From Desulfotruncus alcoholivorax DSM 16058 (GTDB taxonomy: Bacteria > Bacillota > Desulfotomaculia > Desulfotomaculales > Desulfallaceae): a DNA stretch of 64,000 nucleotides. Position 1 is the first letter of the stretch. Every line of letters starts with the position of its first letter. The notes under the pieces are model-generated. The model had not been told where the DNA came from. It was given only the letters and a program-made list of their open reading frames with translations, and did no database searches. Of the stretch, positions 17,597 to 26,845 are shown piece by piece. The position numbers and the translations under genes were made by a program. Location: NCBI RefSeq assembly GCF_000430885.1, contig NZ_AUMW01000002.1, forward strand, positions 124,001 to 188,000, given 5' to 3'.

Positions 17597-19258
17597 TTAC
17601 TTCTGGGATGTTACCTTGTAATCGTGGTAATAGAAGTTGTAACCCATTACAGAGCTAACCGGTTTGCCTTGTTTATTCAATTCCGCTCCCGGCCACTGAA
17701 TATAATCCTGGTAAGCTCTCTTTTCAGCCTGGTCAAATACCCAGATACTGGGGCAAAGATCTACTAGCTTTTCCTGGATTTTTTGGTATTTGGCATAGCG
17801 TTCGTTTTGATCCAGAGTACCAAGGGCATCTTCGATATCAGCATCAATTTCAGGGTTCTTTAACCATTCACCTTGTTCCCAAGTACCAGTGGATTTAGAA
17901 TGATAGCGCGATTCCAACATTGAGCCGGCCTCGTTATAATGCGGAGACACAAATACTACACTGGCATTTGGTGTATTATCAGGAGTGGCAACCTGGTCAA
18001 CAAAAGACAGCCAGGGGGTTTTTACGATGTTGACTTTAATGCCTATCTCTGCTGCGTTAGCCTGGAATAAAAGCGCAATTTTCTCTTCATCCGGCACGTT
18101 AGCAATCCAGACAATATCTACGGGATATTGATCAAGCTTACCGGCGTATTTCGATTGTGCCAGCTCTGCTTTGGCCTTGTCCAGATTCCGCTCATACTGG
18201 GGCAGGTTGGGGTTGAACCCGGGCAGGTTAAATTGAACCGGTCCTTGAGCTTTTTTACAACCCGGGAATAATTTGTCTACTACAGTTTGGTAATCAAAAG
18301 CATAAGCAAGCGCTTTACGGAAGTGCACATCATCAGTTGGCGCTTTCTTATTGTTAAGCATAATGTTCAACATGCTGCCGGTAAATCCAGCGTCAATTGA
18401 AACGCCGGGAATGTTATCCAGTGCCTTCAGAGCTTCCTCTGTCTGCCACTGGTCCGATTGCTCCAACTGTTTTTGGGTCATTAATGTACGTACTGTAGGT
18501 CCGGCTGTTGTACCGATTATTTTTATGGCTTCCGGCGCGTCTTTTTCCCAGCCGCCCCAGAAATCATTAAATTTAACGGCATACATATATTCTTCTTTCT
18601 TTAGCTCTTTAACCATATAGGGACCGCTACCGGCATCATGGGTAACCAGCCAATCTTTGCCGTAATCACCCATATCGCCATATGGCCCCGGCTTCTTATT
18701 TGCCATGACCTGATTTTTATCCAGAACATATAGTCTTACCAAGGTAGAAAGAAAAGGACCAAACTTCTTATTTAAAGTAAATTGCACTTTATTTTTGTCA
18801 AGGGCTTTAGCTTCTTTAACGACACCGGAGAAAAGATAGCCGTAACCTTCACCAATAGTTATCATTCTTTGCATGGAGAAAACCACATCATCAGCCGTAA
18901 GCTCGTCGCCATTGTGGAACTTAACACCCGGTCGCAAGTTAAAAACCCAGGTCAACCCATCTTCGCTGGTTTGCCAATCAGTTGCCAACCATGGCTTTAA
19001 AGAGCCGTCATGAGCAGGGAAAACCAGGGTATCGTAGACATTGGCAAAGGCAATGGAACTGGCATAATCGGAACCTACTCCCGGGTCAATATTGGGGACG
19101 TCGGAAGCAGTACTTCTGATAATACTTTCCTGATTGGCCGCTGTTGAATTTCCTTGCGCATCTTGATTATTTTCCTTACCGCCCCCGCAACCGGTCAATA
19201 ATAACGCAACCATTAAGACCAATACAGTTGCCAGAGTCCATTTTTTGTTTTTAGACAA
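17597..19258 (-). CDS. ABC transporter substrate-binding lipoprotein, family 5
   Basis: 553 residues with a lipoprotein signal: charged MSKNKK, hydrophobic core and lipobox LLTGC at about residues 20-24. The mature part is an SBP_bac_5 (DppA/OppA-like) protein: NVYDTLVFPAHDGSLKPWLA and GLTWVFNLRPGVKFHNGDELTADDVVFS. It captures a peptide or small polar ligand outside the membrane and delivers it to the DppBC-type permease. The start is TTG at 19258 behind AGGAGGGGAAGG. First gene of the operon; ligand not predictable beyond peptide-like. Confidence 0.93.
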   Translation of the reverse strand: MSKNKKWTLATVLVLMVALLLTGCGGGKENNQDAQGNSTAANQESIIRSTASDVPNIDPGVGSDYASSIAFANVYDTLVFPAHDGSLKPWLATDWQTSEDGLTWVFNLRPGVKFHNGDELTADDVVFSMQRMITIGEGYGYLFSGVVKEAKALDKNKVQFTLNKKFGPFLSTLVRLYVLDKNQVMANKKPGPYGDMGDYGKDWLVTHDAGSGPYMVKELKKEEYMYAVKFNDFWGGWEKDAPEAIKIIGTTAGPTVRTLMTQKQLEQSDQWQTEEALKALDNIPGVSIDAGFTGSMLNIMLNNKKAPTDDVHFRKALAYAFDYQTVVDKLFPGCKKAQGPVQFNLPGFNPNLPQYERNLDKAKAELAQSKYAGKLDQYPVDIVWIANVPDEEKIALLFQANAAEIGIKVNIVKTPWLSFVDQVATPDNTPNASVVFVSPHYNEAGSMLESRYHSKSTGTWEQGEWLKNPEIDADIEDALGTLDQNERYAKYQKIQEKLVDLCPSIWVFDQAEKRAYQDYIQWPGAELNKQGKPVSSVMGYNFYYHDYKVTSQK

Positions 19259-19824
19259 GTCCTTCCCCTCCTAATTTAAAATATTTACCTAGGAATTCAA
19301 TTCACACTAAAAAGCACCAAAAACCAGCAAACTATCTCCCATATAACAGCAGCGCAAAATCAATTAAACCTCAATCTAATAATTCACCCCCTATATAATC
19401 GTAATTTTCAGAAATCGAAATCAACTACCCCCATTTGATTATGCTTGTATACAGTATTATCAACAGGTATTATCTGAAACGTTTGTTGCATTTTAATTAG
19501 AATCAAATTTTAAAACATGAATTTGGGCAAAATCAATCCTGAGTCAATCCTCTGAGTCAATCCTGTTGATAAATGTATATTATTCAGAGTATGCGATACG
19601 GATCCCTTTGTGGAAAATGCACAAGATTTTGCCCCAAATTTTAGCCAAGTTCAACAATGGGTTACAAAACAAATATTTAATGCCAATCTCATTTGAGCAA
19701 CAACGCAGCAATCCCTTTTTTTATTAACAGTGCAGATAATTTTGAGGATTAACTCATAAAGTAACAATATATAATGTACGTTCCTATTCAATTGCTGCTA
19801 GTAAATTTGAAAGGAGAGTCCGGC
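19259..19824. other. Gene-free region upstream of the transporter operon
   Basis: 566 bp, AT-rich, no supported gene. It holds a TTCAGAAA half-site at 19407-19414 (as in the palindrome before the PucR-type gene), a CTTGTATACAGTAT segment near 19444 with a TGTATACA core, and a 13-bp tandem repeat at 19539-19564. The operon promoter should lie here on the minus strand, but no convincing -35/-10 pair could be fixed by eye. Confidence 0.5.
19539..19564. repeat. Perfect tandem 13-bp repeat
   Basis: CTGAGTCAATCCT occurs twice head to tail, with a further partial AATCAATCCT just before. It lies in the gene-free region between the binding-protein gene and the aminotransferase remnant. Confidence 0.85.
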
Positions 19825-20033
19825 ATGGTAGACATGGAAATGTTAAATCAAGGTAAAAAGCATTTATCACCGGCCCTGGCGAGGTCTACGCAAATAATTA
19901 TGGAGCGGGGTGAGGGGGCCACAACTGCGGTGTCTACAAAAATTGTATTAGATTTATCACTCCACTGAATATCGGCAAGTCAGTTGTTGACGAAGGTCTG
20001 GCAATATTTAAGGCAGCGCTGGAAAGCGTTTAA
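19825..20033 (+). pseudogene. Remnant of a class III aminotransferase, internal deletion
   Basis: An ATG behind AAAGGAGAG opens a reading frame with LNQGKKHLSPALARSTQIIMERGEG, typical of the N-terminus of PLP-dependent class III aminotransferases (acetylornithine/4-aminobutyrate type). After about 40 codons the frame shifts, and the next frame reads IRFITPLNIGKSVVDEGLAIF up to a TAA at 20031, which is the C-terminal end of the same family. The catalytic middle, roughly 350 codons, is gone. The two ends are thus joined by a deletion plus frameshift. It may once have belonged to the neighbouring amino-acid/hydantoin island. Confidence 0.75.
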
Positions 20034-20608
20034 ACGGCCCCGCTCCACCTGGCGGGGTTGCCCGGCCTTACATCAACATGAGTAAATCCGGAATACTGCC
20101 CCACGCCCGGAAAACCAAATTCACCGGCAGCGGCAGCAACTTTTCCCGGGGGAATGTCCCTGATGATAATATCCGCCGCATTGCCCAGCAGGTGCTGGCT
20201 TAGCCGTGCGCCGCCAACGGCCTGGTTGTGGGCCGGGCAGCGGTAGCCGGAGGTGATGGTCACCGGGCGGCCGCCCAAGCGGGCGCGCAACTGCTCCAGC
20301 TTTTCCACCAGGTAGCTGTTAACCCGGACCATACCGCAGCAGCGGCAGGCGAATTCCTCTTCTTTAAAGTGCGGGCTGAGGCGTCGTCCGGGCTCCGGCC
20401 GGTGGGGCAGGAGTAATGCCAGTGCCTTTAATGTATTTGTCCCGGCTATGCCGTCTGCCGCCAGCCTGCAAGTCTGTTGCAGTTGCATAATCGCCCGGCG
20501 GGTGCGCGGCCCGTATACCCCGTCCGCCGGGCCCGGGTCAAAGCCGGCCGCGGCCAGCCGCCGCTGCAACTCGCAAACCGGCGCACCTCTATCGACCGGG
20601 GCCGGCAT
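20030..20608 (-). CDS. Peptidoglycan-binding, M15 peptidase (endolysin-like)
   Basis: 192 residues in two domains: an N-terminal PG_binding_1 repeat (CELQRRLAAAGFDPGPADGVYGP, about residues 10-65) and a C-terminal Peptidase_M15_3 zinc peptidase with SGYRCPAHNQAVGG, SQHLLGNAADI and FTHVDVRP (His/Asp/His ligands). It should cleave peptide bonds in peptidoglycan. There is no signal peptide. It overlaps by one base (TGATG) with a tiny one-helix protein upstream, which resembles a holin/endolysin order, so a phage-derived lysis pair is likely; an alternative is a sporulation/germination hydrolase. Confidence 0.88.
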   Translation of the reverse strand: MPAPVDRGAPVCELQRRLAAAGFDPGPADGVYGPRTRRAIMQLQQTCRLAADGIAGTNTLKALALLLPHRPEPGRRLSPHFKEEEFACRCCGMVRVNSYLVEKLEQLRARLGGRPVTITSGYRCPAHNQAVGGARLSQHLLGNAADIIIRDIPPGKVAAAAGEFGFPGVGQYSGFTHVDVRPGNPARWSGAV

Positions 20609-20796
20609 CAGCGCCCTCCCTCCACTATTTGCCGCAGTTGTTCCACATCCGCATCCGACTCTCTGGCCACCACCAGCGTCAGCAAACTAATGGACTTTTG
20701 CAACTCCTTAATCAACGGTTCCAGCCTTACCAACAGGTACCCCGCCACCACCATCGGAAAACCATAGTTGGCTGCCAGTTTCATCATTTCTTCCAT
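20608..20796 (-). CDS. YvrJ-like small membrane protein, possible holin
   Basis: 62 residues from the ATG at 20796, which follows GAGGTGAT; an upstream frame-extension to 20868 lacks a ribosome site. A single hydrophobic segment (YGFPMVVAGYLLVRL) is followed by an amphipathic stretch, as in YvrJ/BhlA-type small phage or prophage proteins. Coupled by a TGATG junction to the endolysin-like gene. The function as a holin is inferred from size, topology and position. Confidence 0.75.
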   Translation of the reverse strand: MEEMMKLAANYGFPMVVAGYLLVRLEPLIKELQKSISLLTLVVARESDADVEQLRQIVEGGR

Positions 20797-20914
20797 TATC
20801 CCTATCACCTCGCTAAATTTTTTGGACCTAAAACACAAAAGACTTTCCGGCCGGTTTAAAGTTAACACTGCCGGTTACAGTGATCAAGCGATCAATCAAG
20901 TGATCAGTTAAATA

Positions 20915-20957
20915 TAAAAAAACGCACGATTAGATCAGTTTCAACCAAGCGTGCGTT
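20915..20957 (-). terminator. Terminator of the DHA2 exporter gene
   Basis: Minus strand AACGCACG ... CGTGCGTT (8-bp perfect stem, 21-nt loop) followed by TTTTTATA, about 100 bp after the exporter stop. Confidence 0.7.
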
Positions 20958-21058
20958 GTTATGCTTTTATGCTGGCATCATGCCGTCTATAAGGCAGAAT
21001 TATCTTTCCGGATTGCAATCCGGATTACAATACCAAAGCCGGCCGGCTTGATGAAAGA

Positions 21059-22657
<1,599 letters not shown>

Positions 22658-22800
22658 TCAACCATCTCTTTTCTTTCGGATAGGTGCATTACCAAAATTA
22701 TTTACTGCCTAAATAATTTACACAGTAAAGTATTAATCAAGTTAAGGTTTTTGTCAAGTAATATATACGTTTAATACCTTTTGGCTGAGCCATTTGCGGC

Positions 22801-22829
22801 AAATAATCAGGGTGCTGTTTCCAGCACCC
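22801..22829 (-). terminator. Hairpin after the XRE-S24 gene
   Basis: Minus strand GGGTGCTG-GAAA-CAGCACCC with a GAAA tetraloop, then TGATTATTT, about 25-45 bp after the stop. The T-tract is broken but the stem is strong; probable terminator. Confidence 0.65.
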
Positions 22830-22852
22830 CGTTCGGCGGTTAAGCGCAATTG

Positions 22853-23722
22853 TTACTTACCTGCCAACCTTTTGGCAAATTCCAATTGCATGTTGATAAT
22901 CTCCCGCAGCGCCGATGGCTTAACGCCGTTGGCTATGGCTTTTTCAATTACGTCATTCCATTCCAGCTTGGTTTCTTCACTAAGGTATATGTATTCACGG
23001 TAAGCGTTTAACGTGGGAGCGTCTTTCCATACCCGTACCACCCGGCCCTGGATTTGGTCTCCGGGCCGGAGCGCAATATCTTGATAGTTTGGATTAGCCG
23101 CCCTTAAATAGGGCTGGCCGTTTTCTTTGACGAAAAATTTTAACGTGGTTTCATAATTATTTAAAAGCACTATGACAATTTGCCCCGGATACGGGTTTTT
23201 GTCTTCTTTGCAGAGGACGATATCCCCTTCACTGATACCGGCGCCGATCATACTGTCCCCCACTACCTTCAAAGCAAAGTCGACGTAACCGGCCAAATCC
23301 GAAGGGACCTCAAGATATCCGGTGATGTTTTGCTCGGAAAGCAAAGGAATGCCCGCTTTTATCCGGCCCAAAACCGGTATTTCAGGGCCAGGTACAGCCG
23401 GCGCACCGTCCAGGGCACGCAGCACGGCCAGGCGCTGTTCCCTGCTCAGGGACTTGTCACCGGCAGTGATCTCTGTATTGGCATCTTCCAGCACGTGCAG
23501 CAGGTCCAACTTTCTTTCGTCCCGGTCCAGCAAATAATCAACGGAAACACCAAAAAAATTGGCCATACGCTCCAGGGTTGCATAATCCGGCGCGCGCCGG
23601 CCGGTTTCGTACATGGCCAAGGTACTGGGAGCGATTTTTAATAGCTTGGCCAGCTCCCTTTGGCTAAGCCCGGTTTTATCCCGGCATATCCTCAAATTTT
23701 TAGGCAATCCTTTTAACTCCAT
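22853..23722 (-). CDS. XRE-family repressor with LexA-like S24 peptidase domain
   Basis: About 289 residues. N-terminal Cro/CI helix-turn-helix (LRICRDKTGLSQRELAKLLKI, TLAMYETGRR), a linker, then an S24 domain: probable self-cleavage Ala-Gly in GRIKAGIPLL, catalytic Ser in VVGDSMIGAG and Lys in TTLKFFV. These CI-like regulators respond to RecA or control phage and stress genes. A further helical tail of about 60 residues (EYIYLSEETK onward) is unusual. ATG at 23722 is better placed behind GGTGG than the GTG at 23737. A palindrome TCACTA-A-TAGTGA at 23798-23810 lies between it and the divergent gene. Confidence 0.9.
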   Translation of the reverse strand: MELKGLPKNLRICRDKTGLSQRELAKLLKIAPSTLAMYETGRRAPDYATLERMANFFGVSVDYLLDRDERKLDLLHVLEDANTEITAGDKSLSREQRLAVLRALDGAPAVPGPEIPVLGRIKAGIPLLSEQNITGYLEVPSDLAGYVDFALKVVGDSMIGAGISEGDIVLCKEDKNPYPGQIVIVLLNNYETTLKFFVKENGQPYLRAANPNYQDIALRPGDQIQGRVVRVWKDAPTLNAYREYIYLSEETKLEWNDVIEKAIANGVKPSALREIINMQLEFAKRLAGK

Positions 23723-23797
23723 TTTTAACCACCACACTTTAATAATACCACATTAAACCATTATTTATAGTACCGCATTCCCAGGTTAGATCATTGC

Positions 23798-23810
23798 TCA
23801 CTAATAGTGA
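23798..23810. promoter_or_regulatory. 13-bp palindrome, possible operator of the XRE-S24 regulator
   Basis: TCACTA-A-TAGTGA lies about 75 bp upstream of the regulator start and 20 bp upstream of the -35 of the divergent promoter, a typical site for a CI-like repressor. No second full copy was found by eye. Confidence 0.4.
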
Positions 23811-23829
23811 TACATTGCCATATTTTTAC

Positions 23830-23858
23830 TTGACATGCTTGCAATTTGTGATTAAAAT
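23830..23858 (+). promoter_or_regulatory. Sigma-A promoter for the 125-residue gene
   Basis: TTGACA, 17-bp spacer, TAAAAT. Transcription would start near 23865 and leave an unusually long leader of about 195 nt before the ATG at 24059. The leader holds a short GCCTGT-AA-ACAGGC hairpin (about 23979-23992) and a possible six-codon leader frame near 23901, but no recognised riboswitch. Confidence 0.6.
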
Positions 23859-24058
23859 ATATTCAAATCACTCACGTTTTGAAATTAAAAGAGGTATTTA
23901 AGTGAGAAGGAAAAATTGATGATATTTTTTTGAGCCAAATGCTCTCATTTTGTGATCAAATGACATATAATTACGCTGCCTGTAAACAGGCACAGAACCT
24001 AAGCAACAAGCCGAATAGTTGTAATTAACCGGCGGGTGAGTTAAAAAGGGGTGATAAA

Positions 24059-24436
24059 ATGGATTTACTGGTTCAAGTGGACATCCAGACCGGTCAGGTG
24101 CTGGAAAATAACCTCCCGGCATACTGGGACAAGCTATCTGACGGCCGGGAAACCGGCCGCCATACTGCGGAAGACGGGGCGCAGTTTTCACGCCCCGGCC
24201 AGCCGGCAGAGTCGGATAAGCTCCATGACGAGTTATTGCGGCAAAGGATCGTTGCCTTTAACTCCAGGCCCAGGCGCAAAACCAAGCATGCCTGGAGTGA
24301 GGCCGAGCTCTACCGATTGGCACTGCTGGTGGGGCGGCAAAAACTGAATTACGAGCAGGCCTCGGCCCGGCTGGCCAGGACTCCCCGGGCCTGCCAGTTT
24401 ATGTACCGGGAGTTGCAAAAAGCAGGAGTGGTTTGA
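24059..24436 (+). CDS. Unknown protein with SANT/HTH-like C-terminus
   Basis: 125 residues behind AAAGGGGTGATAAAATG. The first 70 residues are polar and probably disordered. The C-terminal 55 residues (KHAWSEAELYRLALLVGRQ, then a second helix and TPRACQFMYREL) look like a Trp-anchored three-helix DNA-binding fold of the Myb/SANT or GcrA-like kind. No family name can be given. It is divergent from the XRE-S24 gene and ends 18 bp before the convergent TIGR04076 gene. A phage-type small regulator is possible. Confidence 0.7.
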   Translation: MDLLVQVDIQTGQVLENNLPAYWDKLSDGRETGRHTAEDGAQFSRPGQPAESDKLHDELLRQRIVAFNSRPRRKTKHAWSEAELYRLALLVGRQKLNYEQASARLARTPRACQFMYRELQKAGVV

Positions 24437-24453
24437 CTTTGGCAACCAAGCCC

Positions 24454-24714
24454 TTATTCTTCCCGCTTGAGCTCAAAAACAGTCGGCCCACAGTAATCGG
24501 GACACTGCACCTGAATTTTTTCTTGAAAACCCATTTGTTGGGGGGTTACCCCTTTTCTAAAAGCAAATATATAGGGGAATATGGCCTGCAGGGCCATCAG
24601 GCAGATATTCCCGCTTCTTTCCTTATCAATCAATGCACCATTGATAAAAATCCTGTCCCCGGACTGGTAGTGGCCACAGGCCGAGCTGATTACTTCCACA
24701 ATGATTTTTTCCAT
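24454..24714 (-). CDS. TIGR04076-type small cysteine-containing protein
   Basis: 86 residues from the ATG at 24714 behind ACTGGAGGAAAAGC. The pattern IIVEVISSACGHYQSGD, then ICLMALQAIFPYIFAFRKG and QVQCPDYCGPTVFEL is that of the TIGR04076 family, common in anaerobes and of unknown function. The conserved cysteines (three in this copy: SAC, QC, DYC) suggest metal binding or redox chemistry. A longer frame to 24819 has no ribosome site. Single gene. Confidence 0.8.
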   Translation of the reverse strand: MEKIIVEVISSACGHYQSGDRIFINGALIDKERSGNICLMALQAIFPYIFAFRKGVTPQQMGFQEKIQVQCPDYCGPTVFELKREE

Positions 24715-24841
24715 TGCTTTTCCTCCAGTTTTTCTGTATATTGTTATATTTCTACCTTTTTCATACCGTGTCCTTTTCCCCGCATCTCTCCCGCGTCCCG
24801 ATAATTTACGGTTGAACACTCCAATATATCCAAACCTTCGG

Positions 24842-24870
24842 TTGCACAGCCTGATGATATCTGCTAAAAT
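24842..24870 (+). promoter_or_regulatory. Sigma-A promoter of rpmB
   Basis: TTGCAC, 17-bp spacer, TAAAAT; the start would be near 24877, about 25 nt before the rpmB start codon. Confidence 0.75.
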
Positions 24871-24902
24871 AATAAAGTGTTGCTGAAAAGGAGGTGTTAA
24901 CC

Positions 24903-25094
24903 TTGGCCAGAAAATGCGAAATTTGCGGTAAGGGTGTAGTTGTTGGAATGAAAGTCAGCCACTCTCATATCCGTACCAAGAAAACTTGGGCTCCAAACCT
25001 GCAAAGGGTAAAAGCTATAGTTGACGGCACACCCCGCAGGATAATGGTTTGCACCAGATGCCTCCGGAGCGGCAAGGTGCAAAGGGCTATATAA
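24903..25094 (+). CDS. rpmB: Large-subunit ribosomal protein L28
   Basis: 63 residues starting with TTG behind AAAGGAGGTG: MARKCEICGKG, then VSHSHIRTKKTWAPNLQ and IMVCTRCLRSGKV. CEIC and CTRC form the zinc-binding version of L28. The GTG at 24894 is part of the ribosome site and cannot be the start. Single-gene unit with its own promoter and terminator, as usual for rpmB in Bacillota. Confidence 0.97.
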   Translation: MARKCEICGKGVVVGMKVSHSHIRTKKTWAPNLQRVKAIVDGTPRRIMVCTRCLRSGKVQRAI

Positions 25095-25097
25095 AAC

Positions 25098-25127
25098 AAA
25101 ACGGCATTAAAGCCGTTTTTGCTTTTT
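25098..25127 (+). terminator. rpmB terminator
   Basis: AAAACGGC-ATTAAA-GCCGTTTTT then GCTTTTT, directly after the rpmB stop. Confidence 0.92.
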
Positions 25128-25137
25128 ATCAGGTTTT

Positions 25138-26175
25138 TTACAGTATTCTTTCCAGGCCGGCCGATTCGGTCATCCCGGGGATCCTGCCCCGCTTTGCCAC
25201 CGGGCGGCCGTCGATTTCTTTAATATCCATGGTCATATCGATAGCAGGGGCCCCGGAGATGTAACTCCCCACACCGAAGGCATCGGCACCCGCTTCAATC
25301 AGTAAAGTAATTCGTTCCGGCGTAATGCCGCCGGAGACAAAAACCCGCACGTGTTTGTGGCCGGCCTGCCGCAGCCTGGCTTTTACTTCCTTAACCAGCC
25401 CCGGTGTTACGCCACCCCGCTCGCTGGGCGTATCCAGCCTGATGCCCTGTAATTTTTCACCCAGGTTGTCAGCCACCCGCAATGCCTCCTCGGCTTCATC
25501 CTTAAATGTATCAACTAATATAATTACAGGCGCATCCGGGGGCATGATCCTCCGGTAGGTCCGGGCTACTTCCAGCGTATCGCCCACGATCAGCATCACG
25601 GCATGGGGAACCGTGCCGGAAGGATTCTGCCCGGCCAGTTTGGCGCCCAGGATACAGCTGGCGCCATCCGCCCCGCCGATAATGGCGGCCCTCTCCATCA
25701 CAGGGGCCACAGCCGGGTGCACATGGCGCGCGCCGAAACTAATCATTCTGTGTTCCCCGGCAGCCTCCCGGCATCTTCTGGCCGCGGTGGCCCACCCGCT
25801 GGAACTGGCCAGTATACCCAGCAGGGAGGTCTCATGGATGCCAAAGTCGTCGTAAGCACCGGTTATCCGCATAATTACCTGTTTTTCCTTAAATTCCGCT
25901 CCTTCAGGCAGCGCCCAAACTTCTACCGGTAAACCGTCAAGCAATACTTTCGCTTCTGCTATGCCAGCGAGAACGCCGGGCCTGCCGGCAAAAATTTCAG
26001 CGGTAACCCTGGTACGGTCCAGCCCCAGATGACGCAATATCTCTCTCGTGCGAATAAAATATATATCAGTGGTCAAGCCGGAGATGATTTCCTCGTGGGT
26101 GGCCGAAAAGAGCCGCTGACCGGAAACCCGGAAGGCCGCCACTTCCGCCAAGTCTTGCACAGTCCTTTTATTCAT
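25138..26175 (-). CDS. Nicotinate phosphoribosyltransferase
   Basis: 345 residues of the short NAPRTase type that converts nicotinate and PRPP to nicotinate mononucleotide in NAD salvage. Landmarks are GLTTDIYFIRTREIL at the N-terminus, SFGARHVHPAVAP near residue 145, LVDTFKDEAEEAL near 220, GIRLDTPSERGGV near 243 and VSGGITPERI near 285, the last being a PRPP/phosphate-binding loop. It lies 30 bp after ribH on the same strand, so it looks like the last gene of the riboflavin operon, coupling NAD and flavin cofactor supply. Confidence 0.9.
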   Translation of the reverse strand: MNKRTVQDLAEVAAFRVSGQRLFSATHEEIISGLTTDIYFIRTREILRHLGLDRTRVTAEIFAGRPGVLAGIAEAKVLLDGLPVEVWALPEGAEFKEKQVIMRITGAYDDFGIHETSLLGILASSSGWATAARRCREAAGEHRMISFGARHVHPAVAPVMERAAIIGGADGASCILGAKLAGQNPSGTVPHAVMLIVGDTLEVARTYRRIMPPDAPVIILVDTFKDEAEEALRVADNLGEKLQGIRLDTPSERGGVTPGLVKEVKARLRQAGHKHVRVFVSGGITPERITLLIEAGADAFGVGSYISGAPAIDMTMDIKEIDGRPVAKRGRIPGMTESAGLERIL

Positions 26176-26205
26176 ATAGTCCTCCCGTATTTATGTTCCG
26201 GCGAA

Positions 26206-26676
26206 TCAGGCACCCAGTGACCGGACCAGGTTGGCCATTTCAATAGCCGTTACCGCCGCATCCCAGCCTTTATTACCCGCCTTGGTACCGGCTCTTTCAA
26301 TAGCCTGCTCAATGGTGTCGGCTGTTATTACGCCGAAAATCACCGGCTTGCCGGTATCCAGTCCGACCTTGGCAATACCCTTGGCAACTTCTCCTGCCAC
26401 ATAATCAAAATGAGGTGTTGCGCCGCGTATAACCGCTCCCAGGCAGATCACCGCGTCATAGCAGGCCTTGTCCACCATATGGCGGGCCACCATGGGGATT
26501 TCAAAAGCGCCGGGAACCCAGGCCACCTCAATGTTCCGGTCGGCCACACCGTGGCGGCTGAGCGCGTCAATAGCGCCGGACAGCAGTTTTTGGGTGATGA
26601 ATTCATTGAAACGCCCGACTACCAGCCCAAACCTCAGGCCCTCCCCAATTAAATTTCCTTCGTAATATTTTACCAA
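26206..26676 (-). CDS. ribH: 6,7-dimethyl-8-ribityllumazine synthase
   Basis: 156 residues, full length. Condenses the pyrimidine dione with the 4-carbon ribulose-derived unit, the penultimate riboflavin step, in a capsid-like oligomer. Seen are [39 protein letters not shown] with the catalytic His, and the C-terminal [21 protein letters not shown] start behind AGAGGA. About 170 bp of repeat sequence separate it from ribBA. Confidence 0.97.
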   Translation of the reverse strand: MVKYYEGNLIGEGLRFGLVVGRFNEFITQKLLSGAIDALSRHGVADRNIEVAWVPGAFEIPMVARHMVDKACYDAVICLGAVIRGATPHFDYVAGEVAKGIAKVGLDTGKPVIFGVITADTIEQAIERAGTKAGNKGWDAAVTAIEMANLVRSLGA

Positions 26677-26697
26677 CTAAATCCTCTCCCTTATTGT

Positions 26698-26833
26698 AGG
26701 TATTCAGAATTCAGTAGTCAGAATTCAAAAATACTACAAACTGAAAACCATTCTCTTATAGGCGTTCCCGTTATTTATTTTCCGGTTCCCTCATTCTGTC
26801 TCCTGACTCCTGTCTTCTGTCTCCTGACTCCTA
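26698..26833. repeat. Dispersed TTCAGAATTC / GACTCCTGACTCCT repeat, copy 1
   Basis: Begins AGGTATTCAGAATTCAGTAG, shares 32 of 33 bases with the start of the copy at 60604, has a common TTCTCTTAT core, and ends in tandem CTCCTGACTCCTG/TCTTCTGTCTCCTG units. The ends are inversely related (GAATTC... and GACTCC... tracts). It lies between ribBA and ribH within the operon. Confidence 0.75.
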
Positions 26834-26845
26834 GCTTTTCTTCGA

